In this document: piece by piece, positions 23,870 through 36,749 of the stretch
Numbering within the stretch: position 1 is the first letter of the stretch
Layout: each line of letters begins with the position of its first letter
Assembly (NCBI GenBank): GCA_030844895.1
Contig: CM061229.1
Coordinates: forward strand, 123,889,682 to 123,953,681
Length of the DNA: 64,000 nucleotides
Direction of reading: 5' to 3'
From: Ambrosia x helenae
Lineage: Eukaryota; Streptophyta; Magnoliopsida; Asterales; Asteraceae
Notes under the pieces: generated by a model
Database searches by the model: none
The model's input: the letters and a program-made list of their open reading frames with translations, nothing else
What the model was told of the DNA's origin: nothing
Program-made: the position numbers and the translations under genes

Positions 23870-24807
23870 TTATAATACCTTATTTATCACCAAAATAAGT
23901 TATAAAAATTTGTTCTAAATCAGTTTTAGAAAATCATCTTTTAAAGCTTAGTTTTTGGCATTTTAAGCCGAAAAATGGGTTCCGATCATACATGCAAGGT
24001 TTCCCAATCATGTAGATCCTATCAAAGCTTATTTTGCACTAGTTTAAGTTCATAAAATTCATTAAAACTTTAATGTAATCAGATCTGAATTTATGCTTAA
24101 AATCATCCCAAACTTATGTCTTATCAAAGTCCATTTTAAGTCCATAAGGGTCCATAAGTCATCTTTCATCTAGATCATCTAATAACTCATTTATCTAAGT
24201 TAGTAATTTCTCTAATGTTTGGTTATTATTAAGATTTCTTAATATCCTTAAACCCTCTTGCATGTGCTCAAATATGAAGGATCTTAGCATAATAACCATC
24301 AAAACATCAATATAATTACTCTATACACACACATGCACACTAACACACACACACACACACATGGCTACACAGACACACATACAAACTCACGCATACATAC
24401 ATTACATACATAGACATCCTCTTTTCATTTCCCCATTAGTTTTAGATTTAAAACCTTTGTTTATTTTGTTGAATACTTATGCAAAATTAAAATAATAAGA
24501 TAGTTTTAGTTTTTGTACTCACCTTTGTTTTTAACTTGGGGTTTTCCTTCTACACTTCTATTCTTTAAACCTTTTTAATCTCTAAATCACCAAGAATGCT
24601 TAACACTTCATATGAACATGCTTCTCAAGATAAATACATGATTGAAACTAGGAAAAATGGTGGTGATGAGGGTGTTTCGATTGAGGGAAGAAGAGAGAGA
24701 GAAGTTGGATGGTTTTTGTAGAGAGAGAGAGAGAGACTGTGTGTGTGTAAAATGAAGAGTGTGGTAATGGTGTTGTGTCTTGGGATGGCATACACCCTTA
24801 AATAGGC

Positions 24808-24812
24808 CAATG

Positions 24813-24879
<67 letters not shown>

Positions 24880-24945
24880 CTTAATATTATTATATAGAGA
24901 GGGGGGAGGGGTCGGCCGTAGGTGGGGGGGGGGGGGAGGTTGGGT
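24808..24945. repeat. (AAT)n microsatellite and adjacent G-rich run
   Basis: An uninterrupted AAT/TAA tract of about 70 bp (24808-24877) is followed by short A/T sequence and then G runs of 6, 4 and about 13 bases between 24900 and 24943. It lies inside the LTR of element D. The G runs could form a quadruplex on the plus strand. Confidence 0.85.
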
Positions 24946-25332
24946 ATATTATTTTTTTTTATAAAAAACTATACATAATATACACACTCCTACCTTTTAT
25001 AAAACCTACAAACCTTAAATATTCTAAGGTTTTCACCCCTTAGCCCAATAATAATAATCACATCCATCCATAAAATAACTTGACATGTCGGACCATGTAT
25101 TATGTTTTAACTAGACTTTCTACCATTAGTCGGGTCATCACCAAGGCTTAATACGGTAATTTATCACTACGTGATACAGAATCACTAAACTCCCCATAAT
25201 ATTTCCAATAATATTAATTCCCAATAACATCCCTTCAGTTATTGCCAAAACAGATCTAACACATAACATGCAATCATATTTACAATTATTATATTCGTAC
25301 GTATAGTACCTAGATTTTTACCAGTTGTCACA

Positions 25333-25647
25333 GTCTCCCCAGGTTTCAGAAATTTCATCCTCGAAATTTTCGCTTAGTCACTACTGATCTCGATTTCGAC
25401 GGAAACAAGTGAGTGTACTTAAGTTTCATTTGATCTTCTCTTTCCCATGTGGACTCGGGTCCACGCTTAGAGTTCCATCTAACTTTAACCAACTAGATGT
25501 TACTCCTTCTCAACTTTTGGATTTTGCAATCCGTGACTTCAACAGGTTCTTCTACAAAAAGCAACCTATTATCAACCTTCACTTCCTTCGAAGGAATAAC
25601 TAACATTTCATCTGGCAGACATTTCTTCAAGTTGCAAATGTGAAAAA
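25333..25647 (-). pseudogene. C-terminal pol fragment of gypsy element D (integrase tail)
   Basis: The minus strand reads FHICNLKKCLPDEM, then VEEPVEV and, after a TAG stop near 25491, LVKVRWNSKRGPESTWERE. This is the conserved end of Tekay/Del polyproteins, including the chromodomain-like region. A hairpin (AAATTTC...GAAATTT) and the PPT follow at 25333-25370. The upstream part resumes beyond element C at 36992-37027, where [12 protein letters not shown] joins in frame across the insertion. The rest of D is outside the window or destroyed. Confidence 0.85.
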
Positions 25648-26225
25648 TGTAACACCCCAACCGATGGCGGAAACATCGAGGTGTCACGTAAGAATGAGTA
25701 TACAGTAGCACATGGTAACCAAATTTTAATTGAAATAAATTTAAAGTGCAAATATTCAAAAATAGAAATACATAATGAGTTTTAATGTGGAAATCTAATA
25801 CATCACAAAGATCAAGCAAGCATAGACTTCATATTGTCTTCATGAAAATACTCTAGTCTTCATGCATCATTATTTCTTGTTGAGTTGTAAAAATGGGGGG
25901 GTCAACTAGTGTAACATCACGAAATTTTTCCCCAAATTTTAAATATAAACGCCCTTATTTTACCCTAACTCATAATATATGTATATAATTATAATATTTC
26001 AGTTTAAAAAAAAAAATAAAAAAATATATGTATATATACTTAGAAACAACACAGTAGCAAACCACACCCAACAACTAACACTATAAGCCCAAACCCCTTC
26101 CTTTTCCCTTGAATGTTGTAGCCCACACAAACAAGCAGCCCAGTACAATACCCGGCCCAAGGCTGAAGCCCAAACACCCTCCTTATTTGCTGTTTTAAAA
26201 AGAAAGAAAATAAAGGTCCCTGCTC

Positions 26226-26280
26226 GGATTCGAACCTGGACCACTTCCACACTCACACGCGCGCTACACCACCTGGACCA
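26226..26280 (-). other. tRNA-like A/B-box cassette in solo LTR
   Basis: On the minus strand, TGGTCCAGGTGG (26280-26269) matches the Pol III A-box pattern and GGTTCGAATCC (26236-26226) the B box, 44 bases apart as in tRNA genes. Flanking acceptor arms do not pair convincingly, so I do not call a functional tRNA. Confidence 0.6.
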
Positions 26281-26925
26281 AACCTCTTAGTTGGTTTAAA
26301 CCCAACTTAAAATTTATTTAACACCTTCTAAAATTGTTCTTCCTCTTCTTCTCTGTTCGAAGCAAACAGCAGCAACGATTTTTTTTTTCTTTTTCTTCTT
26401 TTAACCCTTTGATTTGGCCTAATTAACTCATGTTAATTATGGTTTGACTTAGGATACATGATTTTCGGCCTGTATATGACACGGCAACACGTTGATTGAT
26501 CACTAATTGTTACCAATTCTACCTATTTACGCGTTTGACATTGAATGTATGGTCAACCTTACCATTCCCTTCGATTCTGTAATCAACACTATAAATTGGA
26601 CATCCTCGAGCCTTCACAACTCGCTCATACATCTTCCCTTAACCTCCAATCCTTTTAATTTCACTCTGTTCTTATTCTTGGTTCGCAACTTTGACTAGTG
26701 GTCTTGACCAAGCAATCGAGCACAAATCAGACTTGTAAGCATAATTATTGTTATGGGTTTTGTTCATCGGCATTCACACATCAAAAACCCTAACATTAAT
26801 CGGGTTAAAGATGTGTGAATTGCTTGATTGGAAAAGTTAGGGCTTGTAAACTTGATTTGGGGATAAACTGATTCGACATAGAGTATTTATTTAATTTAAA
26901 CAGAGTTAAAACACAACCACAGGCC

Positions 26926-27000
26926 TAGGCCAAGTGGTTGTGCTCGATACTTGTGACTGAGACTACTCAGGTTCGAGTCCCATCCTGGGCGATTCTTTTT
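26926..27000 (+). other. tRNA-like A/B-box cassette in solo LTR (second, divergent)
   Basis: TAGGCCAAGTGG (26926-26937) and GGTTCGAGTCC (26970-26980) lie 44 bases apart, followed by a T run at 26996-27000 like a Pol III terminator. It points away from the cassette at 26226-26280. No full cloverleaf recognised. Confidence 0.6.
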
Positions 27001-29349
27001 CATTTTTTTTCAACAAACCAAATAATATACATATATTACATTTAAATCTTGTAAATTCCTTTTTAAATATCAAAACCTTTTTATAAATTCTACAAAAATT
27101 ATATTATGTTAATCTGATGAAAAAGTTCAACACCCAATTTTTAATTTTCAAAAATTTATTTATTTAATATATATAATAAATAAATCAAGTTTATTCCATT
27201 TTATTTATAAAAATCCATTAAAATATCAAAACGATCTTTTAAATTTCCACAAAAATTATCCTAAGTTTTTATAACATTAAACATTTCAGAAATGATTTTT
27301 ATTTCTGAAAAATCATTTATTTAGTATTTTTAATCAATTTTTGTTAGATTTAATCATAATTAAATCATAATAAATTCAATTTTTATTATTTTTGCACCAA
27401 AATTTTATACAATTTATTTTTATATATTTAGAACAGAAATATGATTTTTAAAATAATAATTCTTTAATTTTAGTATTTTTAAATATTAAATTTAAATTTT
27501 GGCAATTTGTAATAAATAGATTTAAAAATCTATTTTAAAGGAAATAATTTTATAAAAATTATTTTTGTACTTTAAACACATTATTGTGACCATCCTAGAT
27601 TTAATATTTATAAAAAGATTTTTAGTTATTTATTTACTAAATTTCTCTCAATTGGCGAATATTTTTAATATTAATCAAACAAGCATTTATCCCCAATTCG
27701 AAGCCCTAGAACTTATACATTTGTAGACTTGGTAGACTTAGACATATTTATTACCTTATTATAGGGTGATACTTGATACATTTGGGCAACACCATTATCC
27801 AATTTTTCAACAGATATTACATTTTACCAAGGTGAGTTTTACATAGCCCCTTTTCTATTTATCACCATTTTTGGGGTGAAACATGTTACAACAATATTTA
27901 TGCAATTCAATCATCAATGTGTCTATGTGTATTTCTATGTTGCATTATGTCTTGAACATGACTAGGGTAAGCACAATTCTAGCATAAACATTCATCAGCC
28001 AAACGGTATACATTGATAGATCTATTGGACTGACAATCCCACCCGGATACGTGCCTCCTACAAAGGTTACGTGGGTGTTTGTTACTGCAATATAAACGAG
28101 TGAACCATGAGCGTATGGGATGTACCACAATTACAACAATCAACAAGGTTGATTATGCACTCGATTTACTTCTAGTATGTTTTTGCATATGAACTAGATT
28201 GCCATGACACATGAATTGCACAACAATTTTATTCTATTATCAAAACCTATGTAATTCTCACCAACTTTTGTTGACCCAAAACATTTTCAACTTAACATGT
28301 TTCAGGTTCAATTTGCTTGAAGATTTGATTTGATGCTTGAAGATATGTGTATAGTTTTATTCAATTTGATGTACAAATTCTAGAACAATTGTATGTAATT
28401 CATTTAAATCATTTAATGGAATTTATTATTCACCATGAGCTACTGAACAATCATCTATACGTGACATCCCGATGTTTCCGCCATCGGTTGGGGTGTTACA
28501 ACTAGAAGTTGGTGAGAATACATAATCCATGTTAAGCAAATAGTTTAAGTATAAAAGTTTAGCAATTCATATGTCTATCGTAAGTTTAAATCTACATGAA
28601 TAAGCATAATATGTTGTATCGACATAATCAAACCTCCGACTAGTTTAGGTCCATCCCGTCATCTACGGTTCACCTTAGTAATATGTTGGAACGATAACAA
28701 TCACCCACGCTACCTATGTAGGAGGTACACGTATCCGGGTGGGGTTGTCAATCCAATAGATCTATTATTGAGTATCGCCGGCTTGGCCATAGCTAATGAT
28801 TATGTAATGTTGAAACTCGTTGAAACTCATTGAAACTGTTGTTGACTAATTCATGAGGCAATAAAGTTTACAACTAGACATGCATGTTGAATTGCTTAAA
28901 TAAAATGTTGCAAGTATAAAGCATCGCATAAACATGGTTACGTAAACTCACCTTGGTATAGTATTAGGTATTGAGGAATAGTATGAGTGTAGCCCAATAG
29001 ATTGCCAAGTATTACCCTATGTATAAGGCAACAAATAAGTCTAAGTCTATCTAGTCTACAAGTATATTCTAGGGTTTCGATTTGGGGATATCCATTTGTT
29101 GAATTATAATAAAATGTTTTAATAAATAAAGGGAAATTTGATAATTAAATAAACGAAAGTCTTTTTATAAAGTTTGAATTTAGGATGTTCAATAATTATC
29201 CATGATATATCCATATATACATATAATATATATAATATTAGGGTTTCCAAAATGCAACAAAAATAATTAAATACACACATAAATACTGAAACTTGACGTT
29301 TTATTAATAATGATCGTGTAACGTACAAGTATAAATGCGTAATGTTACA

Positions 29350-29360
29350 GTCTCCCCTAC
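29350..29360 (-). other. Polypurine tract of element C
   Basis: GTAGGGGAGAC on the minus strand, directly before the 3' LTR and just after the gag-pol stop codon (29363-29365). Confidence 0.8.
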
Positions 29361-29362
29361 TT

Positions 29363-32300
29363 TTAGGAACTTCGTCCCAAAGTTGGAGTTGGAGAGTCTG
29401 GTGGAAAAAGATGTGGATACTTAGACTTCATCTGGTCTTTACGTTCCCAAGTAAACTCTGGGCCTCGTTTAGATTCCCAACGAACCTTAACGATCGGAAT
29501 GCGACTGCGCTTGAGTTTCTTGACTCCAGTATCAACAATCTCAACGGGTTTCTCGATAATGTGCATGCTTTCATCAATTTGCACATCCTCAAGAGGAACA
29601 TGAAGGTTCTCATCTGCTAAGCATTTCTTGAGATTCGAAACATGGAAGGTCGGGTGAACATTGCTCAGCTCAGGTGGAAGATCAAGTTTGTAAGCCACTT
29701 TTCCAACTCTGTCAAGAATTTTGAATGGGCCTACGTATCGAGGAGCTAGTTTTCCCTTTCTACCGAAACGAATTACTCCTTTCCAAGGGGATACCTTAAG
29801 TAGTACAAGGTCCCCAACTTGAAATTCCAAGGGTTTACGGCGTTTATCAGCATAACTCTTTTGACGACTTCTAGCCTTGAGAAGATTATCCTGAATAAGT
29901 TGAATTTTGTCTGTGGTTTCCTGGATTAGTTCGGGTCCAGTGATACGAGCTTCACCAACCTCAGTCCAACAGACAGGTGAACGACATTTACGACCATAGA
30001 GTGCCTCGAAAGGAGCCATGTTAATGCTGGCGTGATAACTGTTGTTGTATGAAAACTCAACCAAAGGAAGATGAGAATCCCATGCGCCACCAAAATCGAT
30101 GATACATGCCCTGAGCATATCCTCAAGTGTCTGGATGGTCCGTTCAGTCTGACCATCTGTTTGAGGGTGATAAGCAGTACTCAGGTTCAACTTGGTACCC
30201 AAAGCATCTTGCAGAGAATCCCAAAAGTGAGAGGTGAAACGACCATCACGATCAGAGATAATGTCCAAAGGCATACCATGACGACATACGATTTTACTTA
30301 CGTACATCTTTGCCAACCTTTCTACAGAATACTTCTCACGAATAGGTAAGAAGTGGGCTGACTTGGTCAAACGATCGACAATTACCCAAATACTGTCAAA
30401 ACCTTTGGGTGTACGAGGGAGTTTGGTGATGAAGTCCATAGCTATGCTCTCCCATTTCCATACAGGAATCTCTGGTTGTTCAAGCATACCAGATGGTCGT
30501 TGATGTTCAGCCTTGACCTTTGAACAAGTGAGGCATTTTGCAACGAAAAGAGCAATGTCTTTCTTCATACCAGGCCACCAATAAGAATAACGAAGATCTT
30601 GGTACATCTTGTCAGCTCCAGGATGAATAGAATAACGAGACTTATGAGCCTCGTTCATGAGGAAAGTACGAAGATCATCACGGTCAGGAATCCACAGTCT
30701 ATTAAGAAAATAGAGAAGACCATCAGGTTTGGTTTCAAGTTTAGTTTCAGCACCACAAGACATTTCATCATACATGTTACCTTGGGTGACTGATGTATGT
30801 TGAGCCTGAAGAATGCGATCCTGAAGATCAGTACGAACTCTCGCACATTGAGGCTTGATACGCTCTTTACGACTAAGTGCGTCAGCCACGATATTCGCCT
30901 TACCAGGATGGTAGCGAATTTCGCAATCATAGTCGTTAAGTAACTTAACCCAACGTCGTTGCCTCATGTTAAGATTTTTCTGGTCGAAGACATGTTGTAG
31001 ACTTTTGTGGTCCGTGAACACCACACATTTAGTCCCATAAAGATAATGTCTCCAAATCTTGAGAGCAAAGACAACATCGCCCAATTCAAGATCATGGGTG
31101 GTATAATTCTTTTCGTGAGTCTTGAGTTGTCTAGACGCATAAGCAATAACCTTTCCTCGTTGCATGAGAACACAACCAAGACCTTGGTTTGATGCATCAC
31201 AATAGACCACAAAATCATCATTACCATCAGGTAGAGACAAGATAGGAGCTTCACAGAGTTTTAGCTTAAGAGTTTCAAATGCTTCCTCTTGCTTTGGTCC
31301 CCACTCATAGGGTTTACCCTTGTGAGTTAGGGTAGTGAGAGGAACAGCGATCTTGGAGAAGTTGGCGATGAATCGACGATAATAACCAGCCAAACCAAGG
31401 AAAGAACGGACTTCGGTTGGAGTTTTAGGAACACTCCAATTTTTCACAGCTTCGATCTTTGCGGGATCAACATGAATTCCGTTCATATCAATGACATGTC
31501 CCAAAAATTGAACTTCCTTAAGCCAAAATTCACATTTCGAGAACTTAGCATACAGTTGTTCTTTCTTTAGGAGACCCAAGATGGAGTGAAGGTGTTGCTC
31601 GTGATCGGATTTTGATTTAGAGTAAATCAAAATATCATCGATGAAAACGATCACGAATTTGTCGAGGTAGGGTCTACAAACCTGATTCATCAAATCCATA
31701 AACACTGTGGGAGTGTTGGTCAATCCAAAAGGCATAACCATGAATTTGTAGTGACCATAACGTGTGCGAAAAGCTGTCTTGGGAATATCTTCATCGTGGA
31801 CTCTAAGCTGATGATAGCCAGAACGAAGATCAATCTTCGAGAAGTGGGTTGCTCCTTGAAGTTGATCGAAGAGATCGTCAATCCTAGACAGTGGATAACG
31901 ATTCTTGATGGTGAGTTTGTTGAGTTCACGATAGTCAATACACATTCTAAGAGAACCATCCTTCTTTTTAACGAACAAGACAGGGGCTCCCCATGGAGAA
32001 GAACTAGGGCGTACGAACCCTTTATCAGAAAGTTCCTGTAATTGACTGGCAAGTTCTTGCATCTCAGAGGGTGCAAGACGATAAGGAGCTTTAGCGACAG
32101 GATTAGCACCAGGAACAAGATCAATTCTAAATTCCAGTTGTCGAGCAGGAGGCAAACCAGGTAAATCCTCTGGGAAGACTTCAGGATAGTCTCGAATAAT
32201 TGGAATGTCTTGGATACTTTTGCCTTTGTCCTTCTTCTCTATCACGTTAGCTAAGAAGGCTGTATACCCCTTTCGTAAGTACTTTTGGGAAGTAGTACAA

Positions 32301-33970
32301 GACATAAGCTTAAGCTCGCCACAGGGTTTCTCACCATAGATCTTCAAAATCTCACCAGATTCGAGAGGAATGCGTATGACTTTCTCAAAGCACAGAATTT
32401 TGGCACGATGGGTTGACAACCAGTCCATGCCTACTATAACATCAAAACTTCCAAGATGCATGGGGATGAGATCGATAGAGAAGATATGATCATCGAGTTT
32501 CAACAAGCAGTTACGAATAATAGAGTCGATCGAAATAGACTTCCCATTAGCTACCTCTACCACTAAAGGTTTCTCTAGATTAGTACGGGGTAAGTTAAGT
32601 AAAGGTTCGAACTTCAGTGATACAAATGACTTATCAGCTCCCGAATCAAACAATATGGATGCATAGTGGTTATTAATGAGGAACGTACCATTCACCACTT
32701 CGTTGTTGTCACGAGCCTGGTTAGCATTGAGATTGTAGGCGCGACCTCGAGCACCTTGGTTCTGGTTGCGGTTCTGGTTTTGGTTTTGGTTGCAGTTTTG
32801 GTTCTGGTTTTGGTTACGATTGGGGCAATTGTTGATATAGTGATCAGGGCTGCCACACTCGTAGCATTGACCACGAGCAGGCCTGTTGTTTTGTTGGTTG
32901 GGAGTTAGGGCATTTCTGGCTGGGTTGTTTTGATTGTTTTGGGCAGCAGGGGCTTGACAGGCATTGGTGTAGTGTCCATACCGCTTACAGTTATTACATT
33001 GGCGGCACGGTCTACCAGGAAGATGATGGTATTGACAAGTGTTGCAGAGAGGGTGAGTCCCGCCATATGGCTTCTTGGCTGGGTTTTGGGCAGCAGGTGG
33101 AGTGGTAGCAACCATGTAGTTCCTAGCCTTGCGCTTTTTGTTGCTTGAGGTCTCAGGCTTGACTTCAATTGCGGGCTGGGGAGTGTCTTTGGCAACCGTC
33201 TTCTTAGTGCCCTTGCGGAAGAGAGTACCGTTCTTCATGTGATTATCAGTAAGAGTGGCCGCTAGACGTTTGGCCTCTTCCAAAGTTGCAGGATTCCTTC
33301 CCCAAACGGTGTCCTGGATTTGCATGGGCAGACCACCGATGTACTTCTCGATGGCTACCGGCAGGGGAGTAACTTTGTGAGGCAACAATAAGCTAAGCTC
33401 GTGAAAGCGGGTGTTGTAGGCAAGGTTTTCCCCACTATCTTTGACTTGGTCCCATGTCATAGCAAGAGCAACTTCGGCCCCACGAGTGCGCTTCTCCTCA
33501 TTCCACCAAGTGAGTGCTCGTTTGTGGAGAACACTCATGGCGTAACGAACCTTGAAGTTGTCGGGGCATTCACTGTTAATGATGGTATTCTCAATACCCT
33601 CAAACCATTGGAGGAGTCCTGTAGCTCCTTCTTCACCACTAAACTTTGGAGGGTTACAAGAATTGAAATGCTTAAGGGTACAGGCTGGGAGACCATTTCC
33701 ATTCCCGTTGTGGTTTCCATTTCCATTACCATTGTCGTTCCCGTTCCCGTTGCCGTTACCGTTCCCGTTGCCATTCATTTGGATGACTTGTGCTAGCAAA
33801 TTGGGAACCAGAGTTGCGATTTGCTGCGCCATTTGTTGAGAAATGATCGCAGCCAGTTGGGCATCGACACCATTGTTGTTGTGGTTAGGACCGTGGTTAT
33901 GGTTATGGTTGTCACCACCTTCATCGTGGTTCTCACCATTGCTGTTGCGAGTGCTGCGACGTGGAGGCAT
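29363..33970 (-). CDS. gag-pol: Gag-pol polyprotein of element C (Tekay/Del gypsy), uninterrupted
   Basis: One open frame of 1,541 codons when read from 33988. ATG 33970 (MPPRRSTR) is the likelier start. Residues counted from 33988: Asn/Gly repeats 72-99, gag domain about 100-260, zinc knuckles near 315-345 and 375-388, protease DSGAD at 448, RT 600-800 with FIDD at 782-785, RNase H with D931, E968 and D993, integrase zinc residues H1115, H1122, C1152 and C1155, catalytic D1185, D1246 and E1282, and a chromodomain-like tail about 1465-1530. RT before integrase marks Ty3/gypsy. In gag, QVK182-183 runs straight into DSGENL. I judge about 25-30 residues of the usual retrotransposon gag domain to be missing, so capsid function is doubtful. 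All catalytic residues checked are present. This is the best-preserved pol in the window. Confidence 0.93.
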   Translation of the reverse strand: MPPRRSTRNSNGENHDEGGDNHNHNHGPNHNNNGVDAQLAAIISQQMAQQIATLVPNLLAQVIQMNGNGNGNGNGNGNDNGNGNGNHNGNGNGLPACTLKHFNSCNPPKFSGEEGATGLLQWFEGIENTIINSECPDNFKVRYAMSVLHKRALTWWNEEKRTRGAEVALAMTWDQVKDSGENLAYNTRFHELSLLLPHKVTPLPVAIEKYIGGLPMQIQDTVWGRNPATLEEAKRLAATLTDNHMKNGTLFRKGTKKTVAKDTPQPAIEVKPETSSNKKRKARNYMVATTPPAAQNPAKKPYGGTHPLCNTCQYHHLPGRPCRQCNNCKRYGHYTNACQAPAAQNNQNNPARNALTPNQQNNRPARGQCYECGSPDHYINNCPNRNQNQNQNCNQNQNQNRNQNQGARGRAYNLNANQARDNNEVVNGTFLINNHYASILFDSGADKSFVSLKFEPLLNLPRTNLEKPLVVEVANGKSISIDSIIRNCLLKLDDHIFSIDLIPMHLGSFDVIVGMDWLSTHRAKILCFEKVIRIPLESGEILKIYGEKPCGELKLMSCTTSQKYLRKGYTAFLANVIEKKDKGKSIQDIPIIRDYPEVFPEDLPGLPPARQLEFRIDLVPGANPVAKAPYRLAPSEMQELASQLQELSDKGFVRPSSSPWGAPVLFVKKKDGSLRMCIDYRELNKLTIKNRYPLSRIDDLFDQLQGATHFSKIDLRSGYHQLRVHDEDIPKTAFRTRYGHYKFMVMPFGLTNTPTVFMDLMNQVCRPYLDKFVIVFIDDILIYSKSKSDHEQHLHSILGLLKKEQLYAKFSKCEFWLKEVQFLGHVIDMNGIHVDPAKIEAVKNWSVPKTPTEVRSFLGLAGYYRRFIANFSKIAVPLTTLTHKGKPYEWGPKQEEAFETLKLKLCEAPILSLPDGNDDFVVYCDASNQGLGCVLMQRGKVIAYASRQLKTHEKNYTTHDLELGDVVFALKIWRHYLYGTKCVVFTDHKSLQHVFDQKNLNMRQRRWVKLLNDYDCEIRYHPGKANIVADALSRKERIKPQCARVRTDLQDRILQAQHTSVTQGNMYDEMSCGAETKLETKPDGLLYFLNRLWIPDRDDLRTFLMNEAHKSRYSIHPGADKMYQDLRYSYWWPGMKKDIALFVAKCLTCSKVKAEHQRPSGMLEQPEIPVWKWESIAMDFITKLPRTPKGFDSIWVIVDRLTKSAHFLPIREKYSVERLAKMYVSKIVCRHGMPLDIISDRDGRFTSHFWDSLQDALGTKLNLSTAYHPQTDGQTERTIQTLEDMLRACIIDFGGAWDSHLPLVEFSYNNSYHASINMAPFEALYGRKCRSPVCWTEVGEARITGPELIQETTDKIQLIQDNLLKARSRQKSYADKRRKPLEFQVGDLVLLKVSPWKGVIRFGRKGKLAPRYVGPFKILDRVGKVAYKLDLPPELSNVHPTFHVSNLKKCLADENLHVPLEDVQIDESMHIIEKPVEIVDTGVKKLKRSRIPIVKVRWESKRGPEFTWERKDQMKSKYPHLFPPDSPTPTLGRSS

Positions 33971-34501
33971 GATCTGTAATAGACACAATGAAATGAATGA
34001 GATTATATAAGGAATGTAATCATTTATTCATTAATTAAAACGAATAAACGAAAACGTTGACCAAAGATTCTAAATTCTAATAACATATGAAGACATGCTT
34101 TAGCCTATAAGTGAACACTCATCCCGAGAATTCCCAGGTAGGCATCCGAGTCCCTCGTCTGATTGGGATATATGCGCAATGCCAGCCTAGACAGAAGACT
34201 CAGAATACAGGCGTTCACCCTTCCAGATTGCACATGTTCGTTATTAAAATCTAGAACTTCGACGAGATCTCAAGGGGGTTCAGGTTAAACCTGAGGATTT
34301 TGTCCTATTAATCTAATTGTGGATCAGGATTGTAGCAGACGATTAAGAGTAGTCACATGTAGGCTTAGGGTTATATAAGGTATAGGATAACGATAGGATT
34401 AGGGAAGCAATTAGGGTTACAAGTAAGAGGAGCAAGTACTGTTTAAGTCCCTAAGGTTATAGTCTAGATTATTTTCTAATAACCTTATTCCCTAAAACCA
34501 A

Positions 34502-34514
34502 GGCTCTGATACCA
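34502..34514 (-). other. Primer binding site of element C (initiator tRNA-Met)
   Basis: TGGTATCAGAGCC on the minus strand, three bases from the 5' LTR boundary at 34518. Between it and gag (33971-34501) is a 530-bp leader with no gene. Confidence 0.88.
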
Positions 34515-36080
34515 ATCTGTAACACCCCAACCGATGGCGGAAACATCGAGGTGTCACGTAAGAATGAGTATACAGTAGCACATGGTAACCAAATTTTAAT
34601 TGAAATAAATTTAAAGTGCAAATATTCAAAAATAGAAATACATAATGAGTTTTAATGTGGAAATCTAATACATCACAAAGATCAAGCAAGCATAGACTTC
34701 ATATTGTCTTCATGAAATACTCTAGTCTTCATGCATCATTATTTCCTGTTGAGTTGTAAAAATGGGGGGTCAACTAGAAGTTGGTGAGAATACATAATCC
34801 ATGTTAAGCAAATAGTTTAAGTATAAAAGTTTAGCAATTCATATGTCTATCGTAAGTTTAAGTCTACATGAATAAGCATAATATGTTGTATCGACATAAT
34901 CAAACCTCCGACTAGTTTAGGTCCATCCCGTCATCTACGGTTCACCTTAGTAATATGTTGGAACGATAACAATCACCCACGCTACCTATGTAGGAGGTAC
35001 ACGTATCCGGGTGGGGTTGTCAATCCAATAGATCTATTATTGAGTATCGCCGGCTTGGCCATAGCTAATGATTATGTAATGTTGAAACTCGTTGAAACTC
35101 GTTGAAACTGTTGTTGACTAATTCATGAGGCAATAAAGTTTACAACTAGACATGCATGTTGAATTGCTTAAATAAAATGTTGCAAGTATAAAGCATCGCA
35201 TAAACATGGTTACATAAACTCACTTTGGAATAGTATTAGGTATTGAGGAATAGTATGAGTGTAGCCCAATAGATTGCCAAGTATTACCCTATGTATAAGG
35301 AAACAAATAAGTCTAAGTCTATCTAGTCTACAAGTATATTCTAGGGTTTCGATTTAGGGATATCCATTTGTTGAATTATAATAAAATGTTTTAATAAATA
35401 AAGGGAAATTTGATAATTAAATAAATGAAAGTCTTTTTATAAAGTTTGAATTTAGGATGTTCACAATAATGTGTTTGAAGTATAAAAATAATTTTTATAA
35501 AATTATTTTCTTTAAAATAGAATATTAAATCTATTTATTACAAATTGTCAGAATTTAACTTTAATATTTAAAAATACTAAAATTAAAGAATTATTAGTTT
35601 AAAATTTATATTTCTGTTCTAAATATTCAGAAATAAATTGTATAAAATTTTGGTGCAAAAATATTAAAAATTGGATTTATTATGATTTAATTATGATTAA
35701 AACTAACAAAAATTGATTAAAAATATTAAATAAATGATTTTTCAAAATTAAAAATCATTTCAGAAAAGTTTATCATTATAAAAACTCAGAATAATTTTTG
35801 TGGAAATTTATAAAATTGTTTTGATATTTTAATGGAATTTTATAAATATAATATAATAAAATTGATTTAATTATTATATATATTAAATAAATTAATTTTC
35901 GAAAACTAAAAATTGTGGGTAAAACTTTTACATCAGATTAGTTAAAAATAAATTTTTTAGAATTTATAAAAGAGTTTTAATAATTAAAAACGAATTTATA
36001 AAAGTATATATTTTATATATAATTATTTGATTTTTTAAAAAGAATTAATGAAAAAGGGACAAAAAAGGATGCCACTACCG

Positions 36081-36135
36081 GGACTCGAACCCGGGTGGCT
36101 TAGGATGAAAGCACCAGTCACAACCACTTGGTCCA
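36081..36135 (-). other. tRNA-like cassette in C LTR (minus)
   Basis: On the minus strand, A-box-like TGGACCAAGTGG (36135-36124) and B-box GGTTCGAGTCC (36091-36081) lie 44 bases apart. The T arm is canonical: a 5-bp stem CCGGG/CCCGG around TTCGAGT. It corresponds to the cassette at 26926 in the solo LTR. Confidence 0.65.
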
Positions 36136-36749
36136 GACCAGTGGTTGTGATTAGTTCCGTTTGATTTAAAATAAATATATTATGCAAAATCAAGTTTATC
36201 CCCAAATTCAATCCCACGAGCCCTAATTCTGCAACCGTTTGATTCACACATCAATAACCCAATTAACCTTAGGGCTATTGATGTGTGAATGCCGAAGGTT
36301 AAATCCCACACAAAAAATTACACTTAGAATGTTGTTACGAGCACAATTGGCCGGTCAACCTTGAAAGTCAAAAACGCGATCGTATATCAAGATCAGAGGA
36401 TAATTAAGAAGAATTGGAGGTTAAGAGAGATGTATTGGCGAGTTGTGATTGCTCGTGAATGATCAATTTATAGTGTTAAGGCTTCGGTATTCGAATTGAC
36501 AAGAGTTGACTCGGAATTGATTGTGGAACGCGTATAAGGTAAAATTGGTAATAATTGACTGTCAATCAACGTGTTGCTGAGTGATAGATGGCCGATAATT
36601 GTGTAGTGATACTAAGAATAGGTAAATCACGAGTTAATGTTGGTGTTTATGGCAATTCGTGTTTCATAGTTGACTTTTCAAGTCAACTGTGAAGGTTTTC
36701 AACTAAAGATATAATTATAATGTAACGGCTTTGAAACAGATATGAAGGC

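Larger units (their letters stand above)
18181..25332 (-). repeat. 3' LTR of gypsy element D, interrupted by nested solo LTRs
   Basis: It begins TGTCACACGCC and ends GTTGTCACA, directly next to a polypurine tract (25333-25343, minus strand) that follows a gypsy integrase tail. The LTR proper is 18181-19668 plus 23875-25332, about 2.9 kb, split by a solo LTR with TSD TTATA. It carries altered versions of the LTR blocks seen in the other gypsy elements (CGTCAACCCAATAGTACT at 18699, GAACTCAGCTTAG at 18942). It also holds an AAT microsatellite and a G-rich run near 24810-24945. Confidence 0.75.
25910..28500 (+). mobile_element. Solo LTR of the C family, opposite orientation, TSD ACTAG
   Basis: The 2,591-bp sequence begins TGTAACATCACG and ends GGTGTTACA, flanked by ACTAG (25905-25909 and 28501-28505). 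Reverse-complemented, its end matches the start of element C's LTR and the solo LTR at 41411. It keeps the region deleted from C's left LTR, including two tRNA-like cassettes. Mostly A/T-rich. An open frame around 26040-26256 overlaps one tRNA-like cassette and shows no domain. Confidence 0.9.
25648..29349 (-). repeat. 3' LTR of element C (left), interrupted and internally deleted
   Basis: It begins TGTAACACCCC and ends AATGTTACA next to the PPT. It is split at 25909 by a solo LTR (25910-28500, TSD ACTAG). Relative to the right LTR it lacks the segment matching 35464-36833, with ATAAT microhomology at the junction. It retains the GTCAATCCAATAGATCTATT block (28747-28766) and the AAGGTGAGTTTAC motif (minus strand, 28942-28956). 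Confidence 0.9.

Noticed and set aside
26040..26256. Overlapping 70- and 85-codon open frames on the minus strand
   Set aside because: They overlap a tRNA-like cassette and lie inside a solo LTR; no domain, no conservation in the homologous part of element C's LTR.
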